Assembly (NCBI GenBank): GCA_902801375.1
Contig: CADCIB010000002.1
Span: 248,001-312,000 of the forward strand
Reading direction: 5' to 3'
From: an uncultured Prevotellaceae bacterium
GTDB taxonomy: Bacteria > Bacteroidota > Bacteroidia > Bacteroidales > Bacteroidaceae
Length of the DNA: 64,000 bases
The translations under genes and the position numbers were made by a program. Shown here in pieces: positions 1-7,532 of this stretch. Every line of letters starts with the position of its first letter. The stretch's first letter is position 1. The notes under the pieces are model-generated. The model did not search any database. It was not told the origin of the DNA and was given only the letters and a program-made list of their open reading frames with translations.

Positions 1-154
1 CGTGAGCGGTGTGCATGATGGTGTTAAGCATTGGAGCCGCTCCCATTTTCATGCCAATACCTCCGAAGAGTGCTATAATGATGAGAAAACAGGTGATGCC
101 CGACGGCACTTTGTTGACCTTCTTGTTGAAATAGTTGTTGATGACAGATTTCAT
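1..154 (-). CDS. Membrane protein, N-terminal fragment (possible nucleoside-recognition/gate family)
   Basis: Only the first 51 residues lie in the window; the gene continues past base 1. They read MKSVINNYFNKKVNKVPSG followed by a hydrophobic segment (ITCFLIIIALFGG), as in a polytopic inner-membrane protein beginning with a basic cytoplasmic stretch. The overall look resembles Bacteroidetes nucleoside-recognition (gate) domain proteins, but that is a weak guess from a short piece. The start codon at 154 sits 22 bases after a well-formed TTG-N20-TATCTTTG promoter, which supports it. The gene diverges from bamD. Confidence 0.5.
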   Translation of the reverse strand, partial: MKSVINNYFNKKVNKVPSGITCFLIIIALFGGIGMKMGAAPMLNTIMHTAH

Positions 155-176
155 GGTAATGCGTGATTTTTGGCTG

Positions 177-207
177 CAAAGATAATGATTATTCTCAAAA
201 TAAGCAA
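177..207 (-). promoter_or_regulatory. Promoter of the membrane protein gene
   Basis: On the minus strand TATCTTTG (177-184) follows TTG (205-207) by 20 bases, matching the Bacteroidetes consensus TTG-N19-21-TAnnTTTG. Confidence 0.7.
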
Positions 208-245
208 GAAAAGACAATTTTTTCATAAAAAAAGAGTGAAAACCT

Positions 246-275
246 TTGTTTTTCCGTCGAATTGCCGTAACTTTG
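246..275 (+). promoter_or_regulatory. Promoter of the bamD operon
   Basis: TTG (246-248), 19 bases, TAACTTTG (268-275). Most promoters in this window lie 20-30 bases before the start codon. That favours ATG 294 for bamD, 18 bases away, over 285 (9 bases) or 288. Confidence 0.7.
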
Positions 276-293
276 CAGCTCGTTATGATGAAT

Positions 294-1136
294 ATGAAGA
301 AAATCGTAGCATCTCTCTGTCTGGCAGCACTGCTCACAGGTTGTGCGCAAGAGTTCACGAAAGTGTATAAGTCTACCGACAGTGATTATAAGTATGAATA
401 TGCCAAGGAGTGCTTTGCCAACGGTAAGTATGCCAAGGCTATCTCGCTGCTCGAAGGGTTGGTGACCATCCAAAAAGGTACCGACAACGGGCAGGAGTGC
501 TTGTATATGCTGGCCATGGCTGAGTATTGCAACCGCGACTGGCAGACGGCATCGGAGTATTTCAAGAAATACTATTCTTCCTATCCTAAGGGAAAATATG
601 CCGAGATGGCTTCTTTCTTTACAGGAGAGAGTTACTATCAGAGCACCCCTGAGCCCCGTCTAGACCAGACGGGAACCATCCTGGCCATCAATGCTTATCA
701 GGAGTTCCTCGACCTCTTCCCCGATGCAAAGAACAAGGATTTGGCACAAGAGCGGCTGTTCGAACTGCAAGACAAGCTCGTAAAGAAAGAACTGCTCTCA
801 GCTCAGCTGTATTACAATCTTGGCACGTATTTCGGCAATTGTACCAGTGGTGGCAGCAACTACGAGGCTTGCATCGTGACGGCACAGAATGCCATCAAGG
901 ACTATCCTTACACGAAGATGCGCGAGGAATTCGCCGTGCTCATCATGAAGAGTAAGTATGAGTTGGCACGCCAGAGTGTATTGGCCAAGAGACTGGAACG
1001 TTATCGCGATGCTGAGGATGAGTGTTATGGTTTCATCAATGAGTACCCCGACAGTAAGGAGCGTGCCAATGCCGAGAAGTATATTGAGGTCTGCAAAAAA
1101 CATATCAGCGGACAGGTTGAGGAAGACGATTATTAG
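294..1136 (+). CDS. bamD: Outer membrane assembly lipoprotein BamD
   Basis: BamD is the essential lipoprotein of the BAM complex, which inserts beta-barrel proteins into the outer membrane from the periplasmic face. The protein starts with a lipoprotein signal, MKKIVASLCLAALLTGC, whose final Cys is the lipidation site. The rest is helical TPR-type sequence (for example YAKECFANGKYAKAISLLE and MLAMAEYCNRDWQTASEYF), and about 280 residues is usual for the family. In-frame ATGs also exist at 285 and 288; 294 is chosen from promoter distance and the ideal short signal peptide. It leads a run with rpoZ and the DUF4293 gene, an order seen in many Bacteroidetes. Confidence 0.88.
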   Translation: MKKIVASLCLAALLTGCAQEFTKVYKSTDSDYKYEYAKECFANGKYAKAISLLEGLVTIQKGTDNGQECLYMLAMAEYCNRDWQTASEYFKKYYSSYPKGKYAEMASFFTGESYYQSTPEPRLDQTGTILAINAYQEFLDLFPDAKNKDLAQERLFELQDKLVKKELLSAQLYYNLGTYFGNCTSGGSNYEACIVTAQNAIKDYPYTKMREEFAVLIMKSKYELARQSVLAKRLERYRDAEDECYGFINEYPDSKERANAEKYIEVCKKHISGQVEEDDY

Positions 1137-1166
1137 AAGTAGGACTAAAAAATGAAATAAATAAAG

Positions 1167-1499
1167 ATGGATTACAAAAAGTCAAAAGCACCCGTTAACA
1201 CGGTGACCCGCAACATCATGGATCTTTGCAAGGAAACTGGAAATATCTATGAGAGCGTGGCCATCATTGGTAAGAGAGCTAATCAGATTTCCGTTGAGAT
1301 CAAGAGCGACCTGAGCAAGAAACTGGCTGAGTTCGCCTCGTATAACGATTCACTTGAAGAAGTGTTCGAGAATCGCGAGCAAATAGAGATCTCTCGCTAT
1401 TATGAAAAGTTGCCGAAACCCTCTTTGCTGGCTACACAGGAGTTCGTCGACGGCAACGTCTATTTCCGTGACCCTTCTAAAGAGAACGCAAAGGAATGA
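1167..1499 (+). CDS. rpoZ: RNA polymerase omega-type subunit (Rpb6 family)
   Basis: This 110-residue cytoplasmic protein matches the Bacteroidetes omega (Rpb6/RpoZ) family, which helps fold and hold the beta' subunit of RNA polymerase. The recognisable part is the N-terminal half: NIYESVAIIGKRANQISVEI, then a charged helix containing LSKKLAEFASYNDSLEEVFE. The family is more divergent than proteobacterial omega, so the call rests on both this motif and its position between bamD and the DUF4293 gene. It begins 30 bases after bamD and overlaps the next gene by four bases (ATGA), which implies translational coupling. Confidence 0.8.
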   Translation: MDYKKSKAPVNTVTRNIMDLCKETGNIYESVAIIGKRANQISVEIKSDLSKKLAEFASYNDSLEEVFENREQIEISRYYEKLPKPSLLATQEFVDGNVYFRDPSKENAKE

Positions 1500-1954
1500 T
1501 ACAACGTAAGCAAACTCTTTTCCTGATTATTGCGTTGGTGCTTGACATCGTTTGTCTGTGCCTGCCCATCGGACGTCTACACTTTCAGGGAATGGAGGCA
1601 GATGCATTGATGACCAATCTGTGGATTCAGATGGCCGACGGTTCGCGCCAATTTACGGTGTGGTATCTCTTCGTGCTCCTTCTGCTGGCTTGTCCCGTGA
1701 CGTTGTGGGCTATCTTCAGCTATAAGAACCGTCTTTTTCAGATGCGACTGTGTCTCCTCTGCATGTTGCTGACGGCACTATGGTATGCTGGCTTCTGTGC
1801 CGTGAAGTTCATTTTGGCTCCAGAGATGGCTGCCGACGTGCAACCAGGTGTGGCTTTCGTCCTCCCCTTCGTGTCGCTTGTGTTCTACTATTTGGCACGT
1901 CGAGGAGTAAAAGCCGATGAAGCCTTAGTGCGCTCCATGGACCGAATCAGATGA
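1496..1954 (+). CDS. DUF4293 family membrane protein
   Basis: This 152-residue protein has four hydrophobic segments, at about residues 8-26, 55-75, 80-103 and 115-135, so it is an integral membrane protein. The opening MIQRKQTLFLIIAL and the four-helix plan are typical of DUF4293, a Bacteroidetes family without an assigned biochemical role. The ATG overlaps the rpoZ stop codon as ATGA. Conservation of this neighbourhood suggests co-expression with bamD and rpoZ, but no function follows from that. Confidence 0.78.
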   Translation: MIQRKQTLFLIIALVLDIVCLCLPIGRLHFQGMEADALMTNLWIQMADGSRQFTVWYLFVLLLLACPVTLWAIFSYKNRLFQMRLCLLCMLLTALWYAGFCAVKFILAPEMAADVQPGVAFVLPFVSLVFYYLARRGVKADEALVRSMDRIR

Positions 1955-1980
1955 ATAGATAATGTCTATTTCACTTGCTT

Positions 1981-3903
1981 ATGAATAGACTACTTGAAAA
2001 ACTGGGTAATTTATATTTTACCCGTAGGGCGCTTCCCTATTGGTGTATTTTGTTGTTTGACTGTCTGGTAGTACTGCTGTCAGGTGTGATATGTTATGCA
2101 TTGGATCGTGGTATTGATGAGACGGTTAGGAAGTTCCTGCCGTTGCTTGGCACACTATGCTTCTATCTGATATTCTATCTGATAGGTTTCCGAACAATGA
2201 AGACCTATCAGGGCGTGTTGAGATACTCCACATTTACCGACCTTTCACGTGTAGGTCTCGCAACACTCATCGGTGCCGGCGCCATTGGCGTGCTTCGCAT
2301 CTTCTTCCATGCAGATAAGTGGTTCTCGTGGATGGTACCTGTGCGAGTGAAGGAATTGGCTTTCACGTTTATCCTTTCTACCACCGTGATGTGCGCCATG
2401 CGTGTACTGGTGAAGTTCTTCCATGATTTGATTCTTCGCGACAAGGATACGAAACGCGTATTCATCTATGGAGTCCGTGAAGGTGGTCTCATTTTGGCCA
2501 AAAGCATTAAGATGGAAAGTCCTTTGCGTTTCTCGCTGAAAGGTTTTGTGACGGACAACGATGAGATGATGGGGCATCTGCTGATGGGTGTCAAAGTGTA
2601 TCGGAATGACGATCATCTGGTGGAGCACATGAAACGACTGGGAGTGAAAACTCTGTTAGTGTCACCGTTGAAGAATAAGGACTTCGCCAACAATCCTGCC
2701 ATGAGCGACCGTCTGCTTCAGGCGGGTGTTTCGGTGTATACCATTCATTTGGCTCAGAAATGGGATGGCAAGAGTGACATTACCGCTTCTGAGCTTCGTG
2801 AGATTCAGATTGAAGACTTGCTGCCACGTGAGGAAATACAAGTTGACATGGAGGCCGTGGGGCGGATGCTCCGTGGCCGTCGTATCCTGATAACAGGTTC
2901 GGCAGGTAGTATCGGTTCGGAGATGGTGCGCCAGATAGCGAAGTTCGACCCTGAGCGCCTGATCCTGATTGACGAGGCAGAGACACCTCAGCACGATATT
3001 CGCCTGATGATGGCACGTGATTTCCCCGGCGTGAAGTCAGAGGGCATTGTGACCAGCATCACGAAGCATCGTCGGATGGAGAGTCTTTTCCGTGCTTATA
3101 AACCCGACTATGTCTTCCATGCTGCTGCCTACAAGCATGTACCCATGATGGAAGACAACCCGAGTGAGGCCGTTCAGAACAACATCGACGGAACGCGTGT
3201 GCTTGCCGACCTGAGTGTAAAATACGGCGTCAAGAAGTTTGTCATGATTTCAACCGACAAGGCTGTGAATCCCACAAATGTGATGGGATGCTCGAAGCGT
3301 ATTTGTGAAATCTACGTACAATCGTTGGACAAGGCTATCAAGGATGGCAAGGTGCAGGGCACTACTCAATTTGTCACCACACGTTTCGGCAATGTGTTAG
3401 GCTCGAACGGTTCGGTGATACCGCTGTTCAAGGAACAGATTAAGAAGGGCGGTCCTGTGACGGTGACACATCCTGACATCATCCGTTTCTTCATGCTCAT
3501 ACCGGAAGCCTGTAAGCTGGTGCTTGAAGCTGGAACTATGGGCAAAGGAGGTGAGATTTTTGTGTTCGACATGGGACAGCCCGTGAAGATTGCCGAGCTG
3601 GCAGAGCGTATGATTCGGTTGAGTGGTGCAAAGAACGTGGAAATCAAGTACACAGGATTGCGTGATGGTGAAAAACTCTATGAAGAGGTGCTGAACGATC
3701 AGGAGATTACAAAGCCGACATTTAACGCGAAAATCAAGATAGCTCAGGTTCGCGAATACGATTATGAGCAGGCCAAGGTTGAGATTCAGGCTCTGATAGA
3801 CCAAAGCTATCTGTACGACGACATGGAAACGGTGAGGAAAATGAAGGCTATCGTACCGGAGTACAAGAGCCAGCACTCGAAATACGAGAGTCTCGACAAG
3901 TAA
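1981..3903 (+). CDS. Membrane-bound UDP-sugar 4,6-dehydratase (PglF/CapD/FlaA1 family)
   Basis: The enzyme belongs to the membrane NDP-sugar dehydratases that open the route to bacillosamine- or fucosamine-type sugars for surface glycans. The N-terminal 170 residues hold four membrane helices. A CoA-binding-like Rossmann fold follows, then the catalytic SDR domain: NAD motif ITGSAGSIGSEM, AAYKHVPMMEDNP, and STDKAVNPTNVMGCSKR. The Thr-Asp-Lys trio replaces the classical catalytic Tyr, with Met before GCSKR, as in PglF. About 640 residues is normal. The ATG at 1981 is used; the reading frame also holds a TTG at 1975. It lies 26 bases after the DUF4293 gene and ends at a strong terminator. Confidence 0.88.
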   Translation: MNRLLEKLGNLYFTRRALPYWCILLFDCLVVLLSGVICYALDRGIDETVRKFLPLLGTLCFYLIFYLIGFRTMKTYQGVLRYSTFTDLSRVGLATLIGAGAIGVLRIFFHADKWFSWMVPVRVKELAFTFILSTTVMCAMRVLVKFFHDLILRDKDTKRVFIYGVREGGLILAKSIKMESPLRFSLKGFVTDNDEMMGHLLMGVKVYRNDDHLVEHMKRLGVKTLLVSPLKNKDFANNPAMSDRLLQAGVSVYTIHLAQKWDGKSDITASELREIQIEDLLPREEIQVDMEAVGRMLRGRRILITGSAGSIGSEMVRQIAKFDPERLILIDEAETPQHDIRLMMARDFPGVKSEGIVTSITKHRRMESLFRAYKPDYVFHAAAYKHVPMMEDNPSEAVQNNIDGTRVLADLSVKYGVKKFVMISTDKAVNPTNVMGCSKRICEIYVQSLDKAIKDGKVQGTTQFVTTRFGNVLGSNGSVIPLFKEQIKKGGPVTVTHPDIIRFFMLIPEACKLVLEAGTMGKGGEIFVFDMGQPVKIAELAERMIRLSGAKNVEIKYTGLRDGEKLYEEVLNDQEITKPTFNAKIKIAQVREYDYEQAKVEIQALIDQSYLYDDMETVRKMKAIVPEYKSQHSKYESLDK

Positions 3904-3923
3904 TAACGACCGTTAGAGAACAC

Positions 3924-3967
3924 AAAAAAGCGGTACTTTCCGAAATGGAAGGTACCGCTTTTGTTTT
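3924..3967. terminator. Bidirectional intrinsic terminator
   Basis: A 16-bp stem (AAAAGCGGTACTTTCC against GGAAGGTACCGCTTTT, one G-U pair) with loop GAAAT is flanked by A and T runs on both sides. It sits between the convergent dehydratase and C1 peptidase genes. Confidence 0.9.
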
Positions 3968-3971
3968 GCGT

Positions 3972-4010
3972 GTTGTGGGCACGAACAAATGACTCATTCT
4001 TGCCCACAAC
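3972..4010. repeat. 10-bp inverted repeat beside the terminator
   Basis: GTTGTGGGCA (3972-3981) is exactly reversed as TGCCCACAAC (4001-4010), with a 19-base loop. It ends ten bases after the C1 peptidase stop, so on that transcript it would form a second 3' hairpin without a U tract. Confidence 0.6.
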
Positions 4011-4019
4011 AGATTCGTC

Positions 4020-5216
4020 TTAGATGCCGAGCTTCTTGCGGATGTCCTTGGGAATGGCGTTCTTGTTCACGAGATAATCCATGGTCTTCAGGGCGATGAA
4101 GTTCTTGGTCATGTACCATGTGCCTTTGTAGTCGCCATACTCACCCCATGAGTTCTTCACCATGTAGTACTCCTTGCCATTTTGGTCCTTGGCAAGGCCG
4201 TAGATGTGCATTCCGTGGTCGTCGGTCAGTTCCCAGTTGTCGAAGCCTTCCTGGCGCAGTTCCTGTGTAGGAACAATCTCAGGAGCGTCAATGCCCAGAG
4301 AGTCGAGCTTCGACTTCTTATCAGCAGCGGTGAGCTTCAGCCACTTGGCGGCATCGGAACCTGTCAGTGACTGGGCAGCCTTCGTGTCGTAGGCAATGCC
4401 AAGACCCTTGCGGGTGAAACCTTCTTCACTGACGTCGCCACCCCATGCGATGGTGTAGCCGTTGGCCAGAGCGTTGTCGATGATGCGCATCATTTCGTCC
4501 ATCGGCACATTGTAGCTGCGGTCCCAACGCCAGTTGTCCTGAACCTCCACGGGGAAAGCGGTGTAGAAGGGATGGTGGGTGTAGCTGGTGATGCTCACAT
4601 AGTCGTCCCAGTTCACGCCGAGGCTCTGTGCGAATGACATCGGTGTGTACTTCTTACCCTCATAGACAAACTCTGTGGGGCATTCGCCCAGATAGGCGTC
4701 AAGAATACCCTGCAAGCCAGGCTTCCACTGGTTAGAGATTTTCTTGGCACTGCTCTTGGCAACAGCGGCCACATACGGCTCCATCACTGAGAAGAACTCG
4801 TTGAAGTTGGCCAGAGAGTCGCCCTGTAGTGAGCCGGGGAAAGGCATGGCGTTGTCGGGGCAGATACCGTGACGCTTGATGATGTCCAGCACGTCACCTG
4901 CCGAACCACCCTGTGCAAACTGGCTGTCGCCATGCATGCGAACGGTCAGGATAGCACGCTCCATGTAGTCCTTGTTGCATACGAACATCTCGCAGAGGTC
5001 AACGCTCTTGCCGGTGGCCTTGAGGATTTCACTCTCGAAGAAGCTCAATGTAGAGTAGGCCCAGCAGGTTCCAGAGCGGTTCTGGTCCTTGATGCTTGTG
5101 ATGGGCAGTTCCTTGATGGTTGTAAACACAGGCTTCTTGGAGTTTTCTGCCTTGTCCTGTGCCATTGCGCCTGTGGCGACCATTGCCATGAGCGCGATTG
5201 CTAACATTTTCTTCAT
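4020..5216 (-). CDS. Secreted C1B-family cysteine aminopeptidase (PepC/bleomycin hydrolase type)
   Basis: A signal peptide (MKKMLAIALMAMVATGAMAQ) sends this 398-residue papain-fold peptidase out of the cytoplasm. The family trims N-terminal residues from peptides. The active site is visible: oxyanion Gln and nucleophile in DQNRSGTCWAYS (Gln45, Cys51), His334 in DDHGMHIYG and Asn355 in KNSWGEYG. Cytosolic PepC enzymes lack a signal, so this is the exported Bacteroidetes variety, probably periplasmic. It lies 72 bases downstream of the Xaa-Pro aminopeptidase gene on the same strand with no promoter of its own that I can see. The two may form a peptide-degrading operon. Confidence 0.87.
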   Translation of the reverse strand: MKKMLAIALMAMVATGAMAQDKAENSKKPVFTTIKELPITSIKDQNRSGTCWAYSTLSFFESEILKATGKSVDLCEMFVCNKDYMERAILTVRMHGDSQFAQGGSAGDVLDIIKRHGICPDNAMPFPGSLQGDSLANFNEFFSVMEPYVAAVAKSSAKKISNQWKPGLQGILDAYLGECPTEFVYEGKKYTPMSFAQSLGVNWDDYVSITSYTHHPFYTAFPVEVQDNWRWDRSYNVPMDEMMRIIDNALANGYTIAWGGDVSEEGFTRKGLGIAYDTKAAQSLTGSDAAKWLKLTAADKKSKLDSLGIDAPEIVPTQELRQEGFDNWELTDDHGMHIYGLAKDQNGKEYYMVKNSWGEYGDYKGTWYMTKNFIALKTMDYLVNKNAIPKDIRKKLGI

Positions 5217-5288
5217 TACTCTTAAGTTTTTAGAAATTTAGATTACTTATAATAAACTCAGTTTGTCTTGCTTGAGTAAGCTTTCGTT

Positions 5289-6689
5289 TTATAGGTTTTC
5301 AGCCATAAAAGCCTCCACGTCTTTCGGGTGGTAGGGAATGATGTTGTCGCCGAGGAAGCGGCAACCGTCTTTGGTGATGAGGATGTCGTCTTCCAGTCGG
5401 ATACCGCCAAAATCCTTGTAGGTCTCCACCAGTTCGTAGTTGATGAAGTCCTTGTGCAGTCCCTGCGAACGCCAATCGTCGATGAGGTCGGGAATGAAAT
5501 AGATGCCCGGTTCATCGGTCATGACAAATCCTTCCTGCAGACGCTTGCCGCAGCGCAGGGCATTGGTGCCGAACTGTGTGCTGGGCTGTATCTCTTCGTC
5601 GAAGCCGACGTAGTTTTGTCCGAGTCCTTCCATATCGTGAACATCGAGACCCATCATGTGGCCAAGACCATGAGGTAGGAACATGGCGTGGGCTCCTGCT
5701 TGTACGGCAGCCTGAGTGTCGCCCTTCATCAGACCTAATTCCTTGAGTTTCTCCGTCATCAGCCGGCATACGTTCATGTGCACATCGTACCAGAGCACAC
5801 CGGGCTTTGCCACTTCAAGGGCATAGTCGTGGCAGGCCTCCACAATGCTGTAGATCTCCAGCTGTTTCTGTGTGAACTTTCCATTGACGGGGAAGGTGCG
5901 GGTGTTGTCCGAACAGTAGTTCTCCTTGTTTTCAGCACCTGCATCGCAAAGAGCCAAACGTCCGCTTTCCAGGATGTTGTAAGAGGGATTACCGTGCATA
6001 ATCTCTCCATGCTGTGTGAAAATCGTTGCAAAGCTCTCGTGCTCGCCCAGCGAGTGGGCCATGCCGTTCACCTGTCCGCCAACGTACTTCTCTGTCAGTC
6101 CCGGACGGGTCATTTGCATGGCGTGGGTGTGCATCCTGTAGCCGATGGCACATGCCTTTTCTATCTCGGCAATCTCTATATCGGTCTTGCATTGGCGCAT
6201 GGAGATGACGGCCTTGATGAGTTCCACCGAGGCCGCTTCCTTTTGTTGGGAAGGATGAATGCCCAGCAAGTCCATGATCTGAATCTTGGTGTCGTAGCGA
6301 TAGGGTGGGAGGAAGTGAACCTTGCGGCCGGTATTGTGGGCTTTGTCGCAAATGGCTTTCAGCTCTTTCATGGGAGCGGTAGCAGTGATGCCTGTTTGTG
6401 CGGCCATATCGCTGACGCTGTCCACTGATCCGTACCAAACGATGTCTTCAATGTCGATGTCGTCGCCTATGAGCATTTCTGTGGCGTTGTCGATGTCAAT
6501 AACGCCCACCAGACCATCACGGCGCAGACCAAAGTAGTAGAGGAACGACGAGTCCTGTCGGAAAGGATAGTACCCATTGGCGGGATAGTTGCAGGGCGAT
6601 TCGTTGTTTCCGAACAATACGATGACGCCATTGCTCATGCGTTTCCTGAGTTCTTCACGGCGTTGGGTATAGATTTCTTTGTTAAACAT
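5289..6689 (-). CDS. pepP: Xaa-Pro aminopeptidase (M24B)
   Basis: Aminopeptidase P removes an N-terminal residue that precedes proline, using two metal ions. Residues 1-150 form the aminopeptidase P N-domain; the rest is the pita-bread M24 domain. All five metal ligands are present: Asp249 (LALCDAGAEN), Asp261 (CSDNTRTF), His344 (LPHGLGHMMGLDVHD), Glu393 (TDEPGIYF) and Glu433 (GIRLEDD). There is no signal peptide, so it is cytosolic. At 466 residues it is of normal length. The exported C1B peptidase gene follows it. Confidence 0.9.
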   Translation of the reverse strand: MFNKEIYTQRREELRKRMSNGVIVLFGNNESPCNYPANGYYPFRQDSSFLYYFGLRRDGLVGVIDIDNATEMLIGDDIDIEDIVWYGSVDSVSDMAAQTGITATAPMKELKAICDKAHNTGRKVHFLPPYRYDTKIQIMDLLGIHPSQQKEAASVELIKAVISMRQCKTDIEIAEIEKACAIGYRMHTHAMQMTRPGLTEKYVGGQVNGMAHSLGEHESFATIFTQHGEIMHGNPSYNILESGRLALCDAGAENKENYCSDNTRTFPVNGKFTQKQLEIYSIVEACHDYALEVAKPGVLWYDVHMNVCRLMTEKLKELGLMKGDTQAAVQAGAHAMFLPHGLGHMMGLDVHDMEGLGQNYVGFDEEIQPSTQFGTNALRCGKRLQEGFVMTDEPGIYFIPDLIDDWRSQGLHKDFINYELVETYKDFGGIRLEDDILITKDGCRFLGDNIIPYHPKDVEAFMAENL

Positions 6690-6726
6690 ACTTTAGGTTT
6701 AGTTATTTTTCGGGTTAAAGATTCTT

Positions 6727-7467
6727 CTATTGATCGAAATAGGCTTCCAGTTCGTTGCGGGCGCTGCCCTCGCTGTTTGGCAGGTCGCGAATAATCACAC
6801 CGTGTTCGAGCAGGGCAATGCGGTTGCTGATGTCCACAGTATGTGCCAGGTTGTGGCTACTGATCAAGACGGTGGCTCCTATTTCCTGTTGGTGTTGCTT
6901 GAGCAAGTGTTTCAGGTTGTTCTGGCTCGAGGGATCGAGGAAGTTGAACGGCTCGTCAAGAATCACCAATTGCGGACGGTTCATCAGGGTAGAGATGATT
7001 CCCACCTTTTGCTTGTTTCCGGCAGAGAGGTTGCGGATGAGTTTCTTCTGTCCCAGCACCTCACCGTTCATGAAATGCTCGAAGTCCTTTAGGCGCTCCT
7101 CCACGGCATGCTTGTCCATGCCGTTCACCTTGCCGATGAATTGGAAATACTCCTCGGGTGTGAGGAAATCGATGAGAAATCCCTCGTCGATATAGGCACC
7201 GGTATATGTCTTCCAATCCTCCGATAAGGCAGGGTTCACCACGACGGGAGCTCCTGTCGGTTCCTGCTCATTGGCGGGAAGGGTGATGGCCACTTGGCCT
7301 TCGTCAGCCTTGATGAGGTCGAGAATGAGGCGGAAAAGGGTCGTCTTTCCGGCACCGTTGTTGCCGACCAGTCCTAACATATCGCCATCACGGATGGTGA
7401 ACTCGTTGATGTCGACGGCAGTCTTCTCGCCGAAACTCTTCTTCAGGTTTTCTATTCGGATGTTCAT
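6727..7467 (-). CDS. ABC transporter ATP-binding protein (ABC-2 type)
   Basis: This 246-residue ATPase has Walker A GNNGAGKTT, a signature NLSAGNKQK (relaxed from LSGGQ), Walker B LVILDEPFNFLDP and a switch His in ISSHNLAHT. The layout is that of ABC-2 exporter ATPases. No permease gene is adjacent. A DUF5687 permease, the usual partner of such ATPases in Bacteroidetes, lies about 17 kb away at 23700-25202, so pairing is possible but unproven. An upstream extension to 7500 is open, but MNIRIENLKKSFGEK at 7467 is the natural start. A 14-bp inverted repeat separates it from secA. Confidence 0.85.
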   Translation of the reverse strand: MNIRIENLKKSFGEKTAVDINEFTIRDGDMLGLVGNNGAGKTTLFRLILDLIKADEGQVAITLPANEQEPTGAPVVVNPALSEDWKTYTGAYIDEGFLIDFLTPEEYFQFIGKVNGMDKHAVEERLKDFEHFMNGEVLGQKKLIRNLSAGNKQKVGIISTLMNRPQLVILDEPFNFLDPSSQNNLKHLLKQHQQEIGATVLISSHNLAHTVDISNRIALLEHGVIIRDLPNSEGSARNELEAYFDQ

Positions 7468-7485
7468 ACTTCTACGTTTATTGCG

Positions 7486-7525
7486 GATGGTGTAGGTCAA
7501 TCAGCAGAGAGTGACCTACACCATC
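7486..7525. repeat. Perfect 14-bp inverted repeat between secA and the ABC ATPase gene
   Basis: GATGGTGTAGGTCA (7486-7499) and its exact reverse complement (7512-7525) flank a 12-base loop. In the minus-strand transcript this hairpin lies 7 bases after the secA stop and 18 bases before the ABC ATPase start. No U tract follows, so it may be a processing, stability or attenuation element rather than a simple terminator. Confidence 0.75.
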
Positions 7526-7532
7526 AATTTGG

